This document shows, piece by piece, positions 18,458-26,619 of a DNA stretch of 64,000 nt. Within the stretch, counting starts at the first letter, position 1. Every line of letters starts with the position of its first letter. Position numbers and translations under genes: made by a program. The notes beneath the pieces were generated by a model. It was given only the letters and a program-made list of their open reading frames with translations, made no database searches and was not told the DNA's origin. The DNA is taken from assembly GCF_002895925.1 (NCBI RefSeq), contig NZ_NWUO01000001.1, positions 372,001 to 436,000 on the forward strand. The letters run 5' to 3'. The stretch comes from Mixta theicola (lineage in GTDB: Bacteria; Pseudomonadota; Gammaproteobacteria; Enterobacterales; Enterobacteriaceae).

Positions 18458-18495
18458 AAAAAAACCGGCGCGCTGCAGAGCGGGCCGGTTTTTTT
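18458..18495. terminator. Bidirectional terminator between grxA and ybjM
   Basis: AAAAAAACCGGC and GCCGGTTTTTTT flank a short loop, giving a GC-rich stem with a U run on either strand. It serves convergent grxA and ybjM. Confidence 0.85.
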
Positions 18496-18502
18496 ACGGC
18501 TG

Positions 18503-18877
18503 CTAGCGCGTAATATGCGATGCGGCCAGGGTGCGCCACAGCATCACCAGCAGCGCGCCAAAGCCGCACCAGAAGATGGCGCTGGTCATCCAGGCCAGCT
18601 CCTGCAACGGCGCAGAAGAAATCAACCCGCCGCTCATGCCGATCAGCAGGCAGCAAGGAGTTGCGGCTACCGCAGCCAGCAAAGCCTGCGCCAGCGGCGT
18701 ATAACGGTTAATCAGCGCCGCCACCAGGCCCGGCAGCATAAACAGCAGCAGGCCGGTTTGCTCAGAGGTGTTCCCCGGCGCATCTTCAGCGCCGCCGTAA
18801 CGAGTCAGGAAAAATGTTGCGCAGTAAAGCGTCATACAAAAAACTACGCCCGGCCAGCGGACGCTATACAACAGCAT
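18503..18877 (-). CDS. ybjM: Inner-membrane protein YbjM
   Basis: A 124-residue protein with four predicted membrane helices, agreeing with E. coli YbjM in size and location between grxA and ybjL. Function unknown. The ATG at 18877 (MLLYSVRWPG) is preceded by GAGGAAAAATT; the open frame to 18949 adds 24 residues without a ribosome-binding site. Confidence 0.75.
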   Translation of the reverse strand: MLLYSVRWPGVVFCMTLYCATFFLTRYGGAEDAPGNTSEQTGLLLFMLPGLVAALINRYTPLAQALLAAVAATPCCLLIGMSGGLISSAPLQELAWMTSAIFWCGFGALLVMLWRTLAASHITR

Positions 18878-19166
18878 AATTTTTCCTCGTTTATTTCTGT
18901 TAACCAGGATCGTTAAAAAATAACTATTTCCGCCAGGGCTGTTAAGCAATTAACTGATAAAAGTTAATAAATATTTTCTTTTTACTAAGGCTTTCTGCTG
19001 GAGCTATACGGAATAAATGAATAAAATGAAGTCCGCTTTATACTTACTCCTGAATAAACCTTTCCAGACTGTAACCTGACCAGCTTACCATAGCGATTAC
19101 AGGGATAAACGTTAGCCTGGAATTTCAGTTCTTTCAACAAGTTACTGGTAAACAAGAAGTTAATAC

Positions 19167-20855
19167 GTGAATATAAACGTCGCAGATTTGTTAAGCCGGA
19201 ATGATATATTGTTATTATTCGTTGTACTGGCCTTAGGACTTTGCCTGGGCAAATTACGGCTGGGTTCGGTGCAACTGGGTAATTCTATTGGTGTTTTAGT
19301 GGTTTCCCTATTACTGGGCCAGCAGCATTTCTCAATTAATACCGATGCGCTTAGCCTGGGTTTTATGCTTTTTATTTTTTGCGTCGGCGTAGAAGCCGGT
19401 CCCAATTTCTTTTCTATCTTTTTCCGCGACGGTAAAAATTACCTGATGCTGGCGCTGGTAATGGTGACCAGCGCTATGCTATTAGCGCTGGCGTTAGGTA
19501 AAGCGTTCGGCTGGGATATTGGGCTGACGGCGGGTATGCTGGCAGGTGCGATGACCTCCACCCCGGTACTGGTCGGCGCGGGCGATACGCTGCGACAGTC
19601 GATGAACGACAGTCATCTGCTTGGCCAGATGCAGGATCACCTCAGCCTTGGCTATGCCCTGACCTATCTGGTTGGCCTGGTTAGCCTGATTTTTGGCGCG
19701 CGCTATCTGCCGCGCCTGCAGCATCAGGATCTGCCGACCTGCGCCCAGCAAATTGCGCGTGAGCGCGGTCTGGATGCCGACAGCCAGCGCAAAGTTTATC
19801 TGCCGGTTATTCGCGCCTATCGCGTTGGCCCGGAACTGGTGGCGTGGGCCGACGGAAAAAACCTGCGTGAGCTGGGTATTTACCGTCAGACCGGCTGCTA
19901 TATCGAACGCATTCGTCGTAACGGTATTCTGGCCAGTCCCGACGGCGACGCGGTGCTGCAGCTGGGCGATGAAATTTCACTGGTGGGTTATCCCGATGCC
20001 CATGCGCGCCTCGATCCCAGCTTCCGTAACGGTAAAGAAGTTTTCGATCGCGACCTGCTGGATATGCGCATCGTGACGGAAGAGATCGTGGTCAAGAATA
20101 ACAATGCGGTAAACCGCCGCCTGAGCCACCTGAAGCTGACCGATCACGGCTGTTTTCTTAACCGCGTTATCCGTAGCCAGATTGAAATGCCGATTGATGA
20201 AAGCATTATGCTGAACAAAGGCGACGTGCTGCAGGTAAGCGGCGAAGCCAGGCGCGTTAAAAGCCTGGCGGATCGCATCGGCTTTATCTCTATTCACAGT
20301 CAGGTCACCGATCTGCTGGCCTTCTGCGCCTTTTTCATTATCGGCCTGATGATCGGGATGGTGAGCTTTCAGTTCAGCGCCTTCAGTTTTGGTATTGGTA
20401 ACGCGGCGGGCCTGCTGTTCGCTGGCATTATGCTGGGCTTTTTACGCGCCAACCATCCCACCTTCGGCTATATCCCGCAGGGCGCGTTAACCATGGTAAA
20501 AGAGTTCGGCCTGATGGTATTTATGGCGGGCGTTGGCCTGAGCGCGGGCAGCGGCCTGGGCAAAGGGCTGGGCGAAACGGGCTTATTGATGCTGCTGAGC
20601 GGCCTGGCGGTCAGCCTGCTGCCGGTAGTGCTCTGTTACCTGTTTGGCGCTTACGTGTTGCGGATGAACCGCGCGCTGCTGTTCGGGGCGATTATGGGCG
20701 CGCGAACCTGTGCGCCAGCGATGGAAATTATCAGCGATACGGCGCGCAGCAATATCCCGGCGCTTGGCTATGCCGGCACCTACGCCATCGCCAACGTTCT
20801 GCTGACGCTGGCGGGGACGCTTATTGTGATTATCTGGCCGGCGCTGGGCGGTTAA
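19167..20855 (+). CDS. ybjL: AspT/YbjL-family putative transporter
   Basis: A 562-residue membrane protein of the aspartate:alanine exchanger family: a 5-helix half at residues 1-175, two RCK_C/TrkA-C domains at about 200-375 and a second 5-6-helix half. Nearly identical to E. coli YbjL from MNINVADLL (GTG start at 19167) to the C-terminal [15 protein letters not shown]. Substrate unknown. It runs into the rybB sRNA gene on the same strand, as in E. coli. Confidence 0.95.
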   Translation: MNINVADLLSRNDILLLFVVLALGLCLGKLRLGSVQLGNSIGVLVVSLLLGQQHFSINTDALSLGFMLFIFCVGVEAGPNFFSIFFRDGKNYLMLALVMVTSAMLLALALGKAFGWDIGLTAGMLAGAMTSTPVLVGAGDTLRQSMNDSHLLGQMQDHLSLGYALTYLVGLVSLIFGARYLPRLQHQDLPTCAQQIARERGLDADSQRKVYLPVIRAYRVGPELVAWADGKNLRELGIYRQTGCYIERIRRNGILASPDGDAVLQLGDEISLVGYPDAHARLDPSFRNGKEVFDRDLLDMRIVTEEIVVKNNNAVNRRLSHLKLTDHGCFLNRVIRSQIEMPIDESIMLNKGDVLQVSGEARRVKSLADRIGFISIHSQVTDLLAFCAFFIIGLMIGMVSFQFSAFSFGIGNAAGLLFAGIMLGFLRANHPTFGYIPQGALTMVKEFGLMVFMAGVGLSAGSGLGKGLGETGLLMLLSGLAVSLLPVVLCYLFGAYVLRMNRALLFGAIMGARTCAPAMEIISDTARSNIPALGYAGTYAIANVLLTLAGTLIVIIWPALGG

Positions 20856-20875
20856 AAAATATTTTAATCAGTCGT

Positions 20876-20904
20876 CGAACTTCTGTACGGACGGGCAGTC
20901 TGAA
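20876..20904 (+). promoter_or_regulatory. Sigma-E promoter of rybB
   Basis: CGAACTT (20876-20882) and TCTGAA (20899-20904), 16 bp apart, fit the sigma-E (RpoE) -35 GGAACTT and -10 TCTGA elements. Transcription would start at G20910, five bases after the -10, exactly where RybB begins. Confidence 0.8.
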
Positions 20905-20909
20905 TAAGT

Positions 20910-20974
20910 GCCACTGCTTTTCTTTGAAATCCCAAATTGTGGAGCCCGTTAATCGATGATTAGCGGGTTTTTTT
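20910..20974 (+). ncRNA. rybB: RybB small RNA
   Basis: The RNA would begin GCCACTGCTTTTCTTTGA, the conserved RybB 5' seed that base-pairs with many outer-membrane-protein mRNAs with Hfq. The middle segment (CCCAAATTGTGGAGCCC) also resembles RybB. It ends in a 10-bp stem (CCCGTTAATC/GATTAGCGGG, one G-U) with a three-base loop and seven T. Location after ybjL and the sigma-E promoter match E. coli. At about 65 nt it is shorter than the 79-nt E. coli RNA because the terminator stem-loop is smaller. Expected role: sigma-E-triggered repression of porin synthesis. Confidence 0.9.
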
Positions 20975-20991
20975 ATGCCTGCTCTCTGCCT

Positions 20992-21027
20992 CTTAATGTT
21001 TTCTTAAGCACCACTCTGCACTATAGC
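20992..21027 (+). promoter_or_regulatory. PmrA/BasR box and promoter of the PAP2-ybjG pair
   Basis: CTTAAT (20992-20997), five bases, CTTAAG (21003-21008) is a full match to the PmrA box YTTAAK-N5-YTTAAK. A -10-like TATAGC at 21022-21027 puts the second half-site over the -35 position, the arrangement of PmrA-activated promoters. It lies 28-64 bp before the first ATG of the pair. Confidence 0.6.
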
Positions 21028-21055
21028 CCGTCTGTAATCAGCCACGGGCACGGTC

Positions 21056-21793
21056 ATGCAACTGTCTTCAAAGTTAAACCAGCACGAAACATTACCGTCA
21101 ATTAGGATTAACACGCTTTACCCTTTATCCAGGCGCTTTTACGCTATCCATACTGTTTTACTGGCGGTTTTTGGCCTGCTGTTTCTATGGCTCGCTCGTG
21201 ACGGCAGCCTGGACAACGCGCTAACCGGTTACTGGTTCGATCCGCTGACCCAGCGCTTTCCGTGGAAAGATAATCGTTGGCTGGATCTAATTAATCACCG
21301 GCTGCTGAAGGATTTGGTGATCGTCACCGGCGTTACGCTGCTGTTCGCCGGGCTGCTGCGTCGTCAGCCTCGCTGGGTTCTGGTGGCGTTGCTGACGGGT
21401 ATCGGTCCGCTGGTGGTAGGCGTGCTCAAGGCAACCAGCGCGCACTCGTGCCCGTGGGATCTGGTGGAGTTCGGCGGCAAAGCCTTTGCCTGGCCGCTGC
21501 TGGGCAATACGCCGGCGGAGAGCGGTCCTGGCCGCTGCTTTCCCGGCGGCCATGCCTCAAGCGGCTTCAGTTTAATGGCGCTGTTTTTTCTTTACTGGCC
21601 GACGCGCCGCCGCCTTGCCTGGCTGTGCTGGAGCGGAGCAATGGTGCTGGGCTTAGTGATGGGTTATGGGCAGATGATGCGCGGCGCGCACTTTCTTTCT
21701 CATAATTTATGGGCAGGCTGGTGGGTTTGGCTGTCGCAGCTGTTGACTTACGGGTGCGTAACGCACCTGATGAATAAGACGAGGAAGAAGTAA
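21056..21793 (+). CDS. PAP2-family membrane phosphatase
   Basis: A 245-residue inner-membrane protein with about five helices and PAP2 phosphatase motifs: a C2-like GRCFPGGHASSGF (about residues 161-173) and a C3-like MRGAHFLSHNLWAGW. The CPWDLVEFGG segment between helices is typical of the lipid-phosphatase subgroup often found beside lipid A modification genes. The exact substrate (lipid A phosphate, undecaprenyl diphosphate or phosphatidylglycerophosphate) cannot be told. Its TAA overlaps the next ATG (TAATG), so it is translationally coupled to ybjG. A PmrA box precedes it. No direct E. coli counterpart at this locus. Confidence 0.8.
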   Translation: MQLSSKLNQHETLPSIRINTLYPLSRRFYAIHTVLLAVFGLLFLWLARDGSLDNALTGYWFDPLTQRFPWKDNRWLDLINHRLLKDLVIVTGVTLLFAGLLRRQPRWVLVALLTGIGPLVVGVLKATSAHSCPWDLVEFGGKAFAWPLLGNTPAESGPGRCFPGGHASSGFSLMALFFLYWPTRRRLAWLCWSGAMVLGLVMGYGQMMRGAHFLSHNLWAGWWVWLSQLLTYGCVTHLMNKTRKK

Positions 21794-21795
21794 TG

Positions 21796-22392
21796 ATGGA
21801 AGAGTTGAACCGGTCGCTGTTTCTCTGGATCAACGCCACGCCGCAGTCAGCGGCCTGGTTACTGGAACTGGCGACCTTTATCGCCAAAGATTTAATCGCC
21901 ATCGTCCCGCTGCTGATCGTCGCGCTCTGGCTGTGGGGACCGCATAGCGGGATTCGGGTGCTGGTGTTGAAAACCGGCATCGCCCTGCTCTACGCGCTGG
22001 CGATTTCCTGGTGCGTGGGCCAGCTGTATCCACACTCGCGTCCTTTCGCCATTGGGCTGGGCCATCAGTTTCTGTCGCATGCGTCGGATAGCTCTTACCC
22101 CAGCGACCACGGCACCGCTATTTTTACCTTTGCGCTGGCGTTTATCTTTTGGCATCGGATCTGGTCTGGCATTTTACTGCTGGCGATCGGCACGGCCATT
22201 GCCTGGTCACGGATATATCTTGGCGTACACTGGCCGATGGATATGCTGGGCGGCCTGCTGGTAGGCTTACTGGGCTGTCTGTTCTCTCAGGTGGCCTGGC
22301 CGTGGTACGGCGAGCCGTTAATGAAACTGCTGCATCAGATTTATCGCCTGCTTTTTTCCCTGCCAATCAGAAAAGGCTGGGTACGTAATTAA
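21796..22392 (+). CDS. ybjG: Undecaprenyl-diphosphatase (BcrC/YbjG type)
   Basis: A 198-residue PAP2 phosphatase that recycles undecaprenyl diphosphate to the monophosphate carrier at the periplasmic face of the inner membrane; extra copies give bacitracin resistance in E. coli. Motifs: KDLIAIVPL helix start, PHSRPF, SYPSDHGTA and SRIYLGVHWPMDML with the catalytic histidines. The start is either ATG 21793 or 21796; the latter aligns better with E. coli YbjG. Coupled to the preceding PAP2 gene and ended by a strong terminator. Confidence 0.92.
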   Translation: MEELNRSLFLWINATPQSAAWLLELATFIAKDLIAIVPLLIVALWLWGPHSGIRVLVLKTGIALLYALAISWCVGQLYPHSRPFAIGLGHQFLSHASDSSYPSDHGTAIFTFALAFIFWHRIWSGILLLAIGTAIAWSRIYLGVHWPMDMLGGLLVGLLGCLFSQVAWPWYGEPLMKLLHQIYRLLFSLPIRKGWVRN

Positions 22393-22405
22393 TTTCCCTT
22401 CTCTG

Positions 22406-22434
22406 ACAGGCCTGTTTATCAGGCCTGTTTTTTT
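22406..22434 (+). terminator. Terminator after ybjG
   Basis: ACAGGCCTG-TTTAT-CAGGCCTGT, a 9-bp perfect stem followed by seven T, starts 14 bp after the ybjG stop. Confidence 0.9.
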
Positions 22435-22910
22435 ATTCCCTTTTATTTATTGCCTGCTGCATCTCCATCCTGCTTTATTGCGCAAACGGCGCGCTTTTTA
22501 ATTAATGAGGTTGCGCAAGCGGTATAAATAAAAAGCACCTCAGATGCAACTGCCTGATTTTAATAGCAATAAAAACGGACGCGATTAAAAAACAGACAAC
22601 AAACCACACTATTTACAACCGCTAAACAACGGAAATATCAGCCCTATCCTCTACGTTTTACAACAAAGCCAGAGAAATAAATTAAAAATAATTAAACATC
22701 CAGCTTATCATCCCTGATTTATTCTTTGTATTGTGATCGTTATCACCTGACAGAACTCTCCTGGCACTTTTAACTTATTTAGATGGTGGTAGAGTGTGCC
22801 GCGAAAATGGAAAATTCCAATATTCATTCTGATTACCGACGGCGGAAATTTAGCAGGCTTTAACTGAGCGCTGACGGTTTTATATTCATACGTTATTCAT
22901 GGAGATGGTA
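22435..22910 (+). promoter_or_regulatory. AT-rich sdaC upstream region with a CRP site
   Basis: No gene is seen in this AT-rich stretch. TGTGATCGTTATCACC at 22732-22747 fits TGTGA-N6-TCACA at nine of ten half-site positions and is a strong CRP candidate, centred about 171 bp before the sdaC start. E. coli sdaC is also reported to be CRP-activated. A long leader or a promoter near 22780 is implied; I could not fix the -10. Confidence 0.55.
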
Positions 22911-24197
22911 ATGGCTTCACAGCAAACCGCAATCCAGAACGGGCAGGCGGCAACACGCGTTAGCACCTGGCGTAAAACCGATACCATGTGGATGTTAGGA
23001 CTTTACGGCACGGCCATTGGCGCAGGCGTACTGTTTTTACCGATCAACGCCGGCATCGGTGGGCTGATCCCGCTGATTATTATGGCCCTGCTGGCCTTTC
23101 CGATGACCTATTATGCGCACCGTGGCCTGTGCCGCTTTGTGCTCTCCGGCAGCAAACCGGGCGAAGATATTACCGAAGTAGTGGAAGAACATTTCGGCGT
23201 TGGCGCAGGTAAAATCATCACCCTGCTCTATTTTTTCGCGATTTATCCTATCCTGCTGGTTTACAGCGTGGCGATCACCAATACGGTGGAAAGCTTCCTC
23301 ACCCACCAGCTGCATATGCAGGCACCGCCGCGCGCGCTGCTGGCGCTGCTGCTGATTGTTGGCCTGATGATGATCGTGCGCTTTGGTAAAGAGGCGATCG
23401 TGAAGACCATGAGCCTGCTGGTGTTTCCGTTTGTGGCGGTGCTGATGCTGCTGGCGCTGTGGCTGATCCCTAACTGGACTACGGCGATTTTCCAGCACGC
23501 CTCGTTAAGCGGCAGCGGTAACGGCCTGATGCTGACCCTGTGGCTGGCGCTGCCGGTGATGGTTTTCTCTTTTAACCATTCGCCGATCATTTCCGCCTTC
23601 GCGGTAGCCAAACGTCAGGAATATGGCGAAGAGGCTGAAGCAAAATGCTCACGCATCCTGGCGCTCAGCCATATCATGATGGTGCTGACGGTCATGTTTT
23701 TCGTCTTCAGCTGCGTGCTGTCGCTGTCGCCAGCCAACCTGGCGGAAGCCAAAGCGCAAAATATCTCGATTCTTTCCTATCTGGCCAACCACTTTAATAC
23801 GCCGATGATGGCGTGGATGGCGCCGATTGTGGCTATCGTCGCGATCACTAAATCGTTTCTTGGCCACTATCTTGGCGCGCGCGAAGGCTTTAATGGTCTG
23901 ATTATCAAATCGTTGCGCGGACGCGGCAAAAGCATGGACGAGAAAAAGCTGAACCGCTTTACCGCCCTGTTTATGCTGCTGACCACCTGGCTGGTCGCTA
24001 CCTGGAACCCCAGCATCCTCGGCATGATTGAAACGCTGGGCGGCCCGATTATTGCGGTGCTGCTGTTCCTGATGCCGATGTACGCCATCAATAAAGTTCC
24101 GGCGATGCGTCGCTACAGCGGTGCGCTGAGCAATATCTTTGTGGCACTCATCGGGTTGATTTCCATTTCCGCTATCGTCTTTTCCCTGCTGGGCTAA
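22911..24197 (+). CDS. sdaC: Serine/proton symporter
   Basis: A 428-residue inner-membrane transporter of the hydroxy/aromatic amino acid permease family with about 11 helices, nearly identical to E. coli SdaC (WRKTDTMWMLGLYGTAIGAG at the start; MPMYAINKVPAMRRYSG near the end). It imports L-serine with protons. Three in-frame ATGs exist (22899, 22905, 22911); GGAG at 22901-22904 is six bases before the third, so I chose it. In E. coli sdaC sits next to sdaB far away; here it lies between ybjG and dacC without sdaB. Confidence 0.93.
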   Translation: MASQQTAIQNGQAATRVSTWRKTDTMWMLGLYGTAIGAGVLFLPINAGIGGLIPLIIMALLAFPMTYYAHRGLCRFVLSGSKPGEDITEVVEEHFGVGAGKIITLLYFFAIYPILLVYSVAITNTVESFLTHQLHMQAPPRALLALLLIVGLMMIVRFGKEAIVKTMSLLVFPFVAVLMLLALWLIPNWTTAIFQHASLSGSGNGLMLTLWLALPVMVFSFNHSPIISAFAVAKRQEYGEEAEAKCSRILALSHIMMVLTVMFFVFSCVLSLSPANLAEAKAQNISILSYLANHFNTPMMAWMAPIVAIVAITKSFLGHYLGAREGFNGLIIKSLRGRGKSMDEKKLNRFTALFMLLTTWLVATWNPSILGMIETLGGPIIAVLLFLMPMYAINKVPAMRRYSGALSNIFVALIGLISISAIVFSLLG

Positions 24198-24213
24198 TCT
24201 GCAATCAAGGCCA

Positions 24214-24429
24214 GCAAACCGCTGGCCTCAGCTATTCCCTAAACTCAGGGTGCGGGCGGTCCAAACCAATCGGTGCCTGCGCGGGAAGTCCAGTCCGATC
24301 GTAAAGACGCAAAAAGCGTCATCCCTGACAGCTCGGCCCGCGCCTTCCCTGCGCGGGACGCTTTACTCTTCTGCCCGGGCTTCCCGCACTTCAGGTTGAG
24401 CGATAATTTGTGGCAAACCGCTGGCCTCA
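24214..24429. repeat. 17-bp direct repeats flanking palindromic element copy 1
   Basis: GCAAACCGCTGGCCTCA occurs at 24214-24230 and again at 24413-24429. The first copy forms part of a GGCCAGC-AAACC-GCTGGCC hairpin just after sdaC. The DNA between the copies contains the dispersed palindromic element. This looks like a duplication produced when the intervening 182 bp were inserted, or by recombination at the hairpin. Confidence 0.6.
24272..24388 (+). repeat. Dispersed palindromic element, copy 1
   Basis: About 110 bp nearly identical, in opposite orientation, to 54359-54477. It has imperfect terminal inverted repeats (GCGGGAAGTCC at 24281, GGGCTTCCCGC at 24378), an internal GACGC-AAAAA-GCGTC hairpin and a CCCGCGC/GCGCGGG hairpin. 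It encodes no convincing protein and lies between convergent sdaC and dacC. It looks like a MITE or REP-type mobile palindrome, possibly acting as a two-way transcription stop. Confidence 0.75.
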
Positions 24430-24443
24430 CTGCCTCTGTGCGC

Positions 24444-25646
24444 CTACGAGAGCCACTGACCAAACCAGCCGTTCAGCTTCATCATAATAAAATCAAACAT
24501 CCGGCTGAAGAAACTGCCCTCCTGTACCGGCTCCAGCACTACCAACGGCCGTTGCGCAATAGTTTTCCCGTCCAGCTGAAAGCTAATCGTCCCCACCGGC
24601 TGATACTTTTTCAGCGGCGCCTGCAGCTGCGGCGAACTGAGGGTAAAACTGGCCTTCAGATTTTTCATCTGCCCTTTCGGGATGGTCAGGGCGGCATCTT
24701 TCGCCACGCCAAGCGAGACCTCATTGCGATCGCCAAACCAAACGCGCTGCTGGGTAAAAGACGCATCGGCCTTCAGCGGCGTAACCGTTTCATAAAAACG
24801 GAAGCCCCACGTCAGCAGCTTTTCGCTTTCACGGAAGCGGATGCTGTCGGTCTCTGCGCCCAGCACTACTGAGATCAGGCGCATATTCCCTTCGGTTGCC
24901 GAGGCCACCAGATTATTGCCCGCACCTGAGGTGTGGCCGGTTTTAATCCCGTCCACGTTCAGATTGCTGCTCCACAGCAGGCGGTTGCGGTTGCGCTGGG
25001 TAATATTATTAAAGGTAAACGACTTCTCTTTATTCAGCGCGTACTCTTCCGGCACGTCGCGGATCAGCGCCTGACCGAGCAGCGCCATATCGCGCGCGGT
25101 GCTGTACTGCCCCTGCGCATCCAGCCCGTGAACGGTTTTGAAATGGGTATTTTTCAGCCCCAGCGCATTGGCGTAATTATTCATCAGCCCGACAAAGGCA
25201 TCCTGACTGCCCGCCACGTAATCGGCCAGCGCAATACTGGCATCGTTACCTGACTGAATCACTATGCCTTTATTCAGCTCCGATACCGGAATGCGGTCGC
25301 CGGGCTTGAGAAACATCAGCGAGGAGCCCTGGAGAATGGGATTGCCGGTCGCCCAGGCATCGTGGCCCACGGTAACCATATCGTCGCGGGTGATTTTGCC
25401 GCTTTTTAGCGCCTGACCAATCACATAGCTGGACATGATTTTTGTCAGGCTGGCGGGATCGAGACGCCGATCGGCCTCGGCCTCCGCCAGCACATGACCG
25501 CTGGCGTAATCCATCAGCACCCAGGCTTTGGCGTCAATTTGCGGCGCGGCGGGCGCCTCTACAGCATTAACAGCAACGGGAAGCAGCAGCAGCGTGCCGC
25601 ATAACGCCAGCGAACCAACGCCGGCGTGAAGGCGCAATTTTTTCAT
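24444..25646 (-). CDS. dacC: D-alanyl-D-alanine carboxypeptidase (PBP6)
   Basis: Periplasmic DD-carboxypeptidase trimming the terminal D-Ala of peptidoglycan stem peptides. The 400-residue protein has a Sec signal peptide (to about residue 28), SLTK at 66-69 with Ser66 nucleophile, SGN at 132-134, KTG at 235-237, a C-terminal PBP5_C beta domain and an amphipathic membrane-anchoring tail ([18 protein letters not shown]). Length and tail favour DacC over DacA. Its 3' end abuts the palindromic element. Confidence 0.94.
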   Translation of the reverse strand: MKKLRLHAGVGSLALCGTLLLLPVAVNAVEAPAAPQIDAKAWVLMDYASGHVLAEAEADRRLDPASLTKIMSSYVIGQALKSGKITRDDMVTVGHDAWATGNPILQGSSLMFLKPGDRIPVSELNKGIVIQSGNDASIALADYVAGSQDAFVGLMNNYANALGLKNTHFKTVHGLDAQGQYSTARDMALLGQALIRDVPEEYALNKEKSFTFNNITQRNRNRLLWSSNLNVDGIKTGHTSGAGNNLVASATEGNMRLISVVLGAETDSIRFRESEKLLTWGFRFYETVTPLKADASFTQQRVWFGDRNEVSLGVAKDAALTIPKGQMKNLKASFTLSSPQLQAPLKKYQPVGTISFQLDGKTIAQRPLVVLEPVQEGSFFSRMFDFIMMKLNGWFGQWLS

Positions 25647-25752
25647 ATTGGAATCAGATAACCCGTGGAAAAAGCATAAGTTTCATAAAGATAAGAAAAG
25701 CAGCGTCCTACGCTAACCTGTCGGCGCACTGATTAAAATGGCTGCTTCGTAA

Positions 25753-25772
25753 AGTTTATTAGAGTTTATTAG
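25753..25772. repeat. Tandem 10-bp duplication before the HAD gene
   Basis: AGTTTATTAG is repeated twice head to tail in the 252-bp gap between divergent dacC and the HAD gene. It may be an operator or slippage product; no regulator can be named. Confidence 0.5.
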
Positions 25773-25898
25773 ATAAATCTTAGCCTGCGCCTTAACCCAA
25801 ATCATAGAGAGGGCGGCTGATTCTGATTTTGCATAAATCAATTAAGACGATCACAAAACTCCGCTAATCTGAATAAATCCGTTCCGAGGAGAATCACC

Positions 25899-26555
25899 AT
25901 GGATTTAGCGCTTTTCGATCTTGATGAAACGCTGATTTGTGCAGACAGCAACAGCCTGTGGATGCGCTGGCTGGTATCGCAGGGCTACGCGCCGGAGACG
26001 TTAATCGCCGAGGAACAGGCGTTAATGGCGCAGTATCGTCAGGGAGAGATCTCGCTGGAAGCCTATATGAACAGGACGCTGGCGCCGCTGGCCGGTATGG
26101 CTACCCTGACGGTCAGCGGCTGGGTGCGCCGTTTTATTCAGCGCGATATTGTGCCGCGCGTCTATCCTGCCGCCCGCAAACAACTTGCCTGGCATCAGCA
26201 GCGCGGCGACACCATTATGCTGATTTCCGCCGGGGGCGATCACCTGTTAACGCCTATTGCGCAACGGCTTGGCCTGCACGGCGCGCTGGCGGTTAGCGTG
26301 GAAATTATTAACGATCGCTACAGCGGTCAGCCGTGTAGTCCCGTAAGCGGGCAAGCGGGCAAAGCGACGCATCTCGCCGACTGGCAGTCGCTGCAGCAGG
26401 AAAAACGTTTTCACCATACCTGGGCCTACAGCGATTCAATTACGGATTTACCGCTGCTGGCACAGGCGGATCACGCCTGCGTAATCAATCCTGATACCCA
26501 GCTGCTGCAGGAAGCGCGGCAGCGCGGCTGGGAAGTTTCCCACTGGGTGAAATAA
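25899..26555 (+). CDS. HAD-superfamily IB phosphatase-like hydrolase
   Basis: A 218-residue cytoplasmic HAD hydrolase related to phosphoserine-phosphatase-like (HAD-IB) enzymes. Motif I is FDLDETL at residues 6-12 with nucleophile Asp7, motif II is LISAGGDH, and motif IV is YSDSITDLPLL. The substrate is not evident; similar proteins act on small phosphomonoesters or phospholipid head groups. ATG follows GAGGAG closely. It lies between dacC and yliI, a position held by other genes in E. coli. Confidence 0.8.
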   Translation: MDLALFDLDETLICADSNSLWMRWLVSQGYAPETLIAEEQALMAQYRQGEISLEAYMNRTLAPLAGMATLTVSGWVRRFIQRDIVPRVYPAARKQLAWHQQRGDTIMLISAGGDHLLTPIAQRLGLHGALAVSVEIINDRYSGQPCSPVSGQAGKATHLADWQSLQQEKRFHHTWAYSDSITDLPLLAQADHACVINPDTQLLQEARQRGWEVSHWVK

Positions 26556-26562
26556 TCCGCTT

Positions 26563-26619
26563 GCCTGAGCCCGCCAGCATGGGCTCAGGCTGGCCCGTCG
26601 CAGCCCGGCTCAGGGCTGC
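26563..26619. terminator. Two hairpins between the HAD gene and yliI
   Basis: GCCTGAGCCC/GGGCTCAGGC (26563-26590) is a perfect 10-bp stem with an eight-base loop; GCAGCCC/GGGCTGC (26600-26619) is a second 7-bp stem that includes the yliI stop codon. Neither has a strong T run. They lie between convergent genes and likely stop or stabilise both mRNAs. Confidence 0.5.

Noticed and set aside
24273-24872. 199-codon plus-strand open frame starting in the palindromic element and running antisense to dacC
   Set aside because: Its first part is the repeat and the rest is the antisense frame of dacC, a confidently identified gene.
25753-25772. Possible PhoP box in the tandem AGTTTATTAG repeat
   Set aside because: PhoP boxes repeat GTTTA every 11 bp; here the period is 10 bp, and no suitable promoter spacing was seen.
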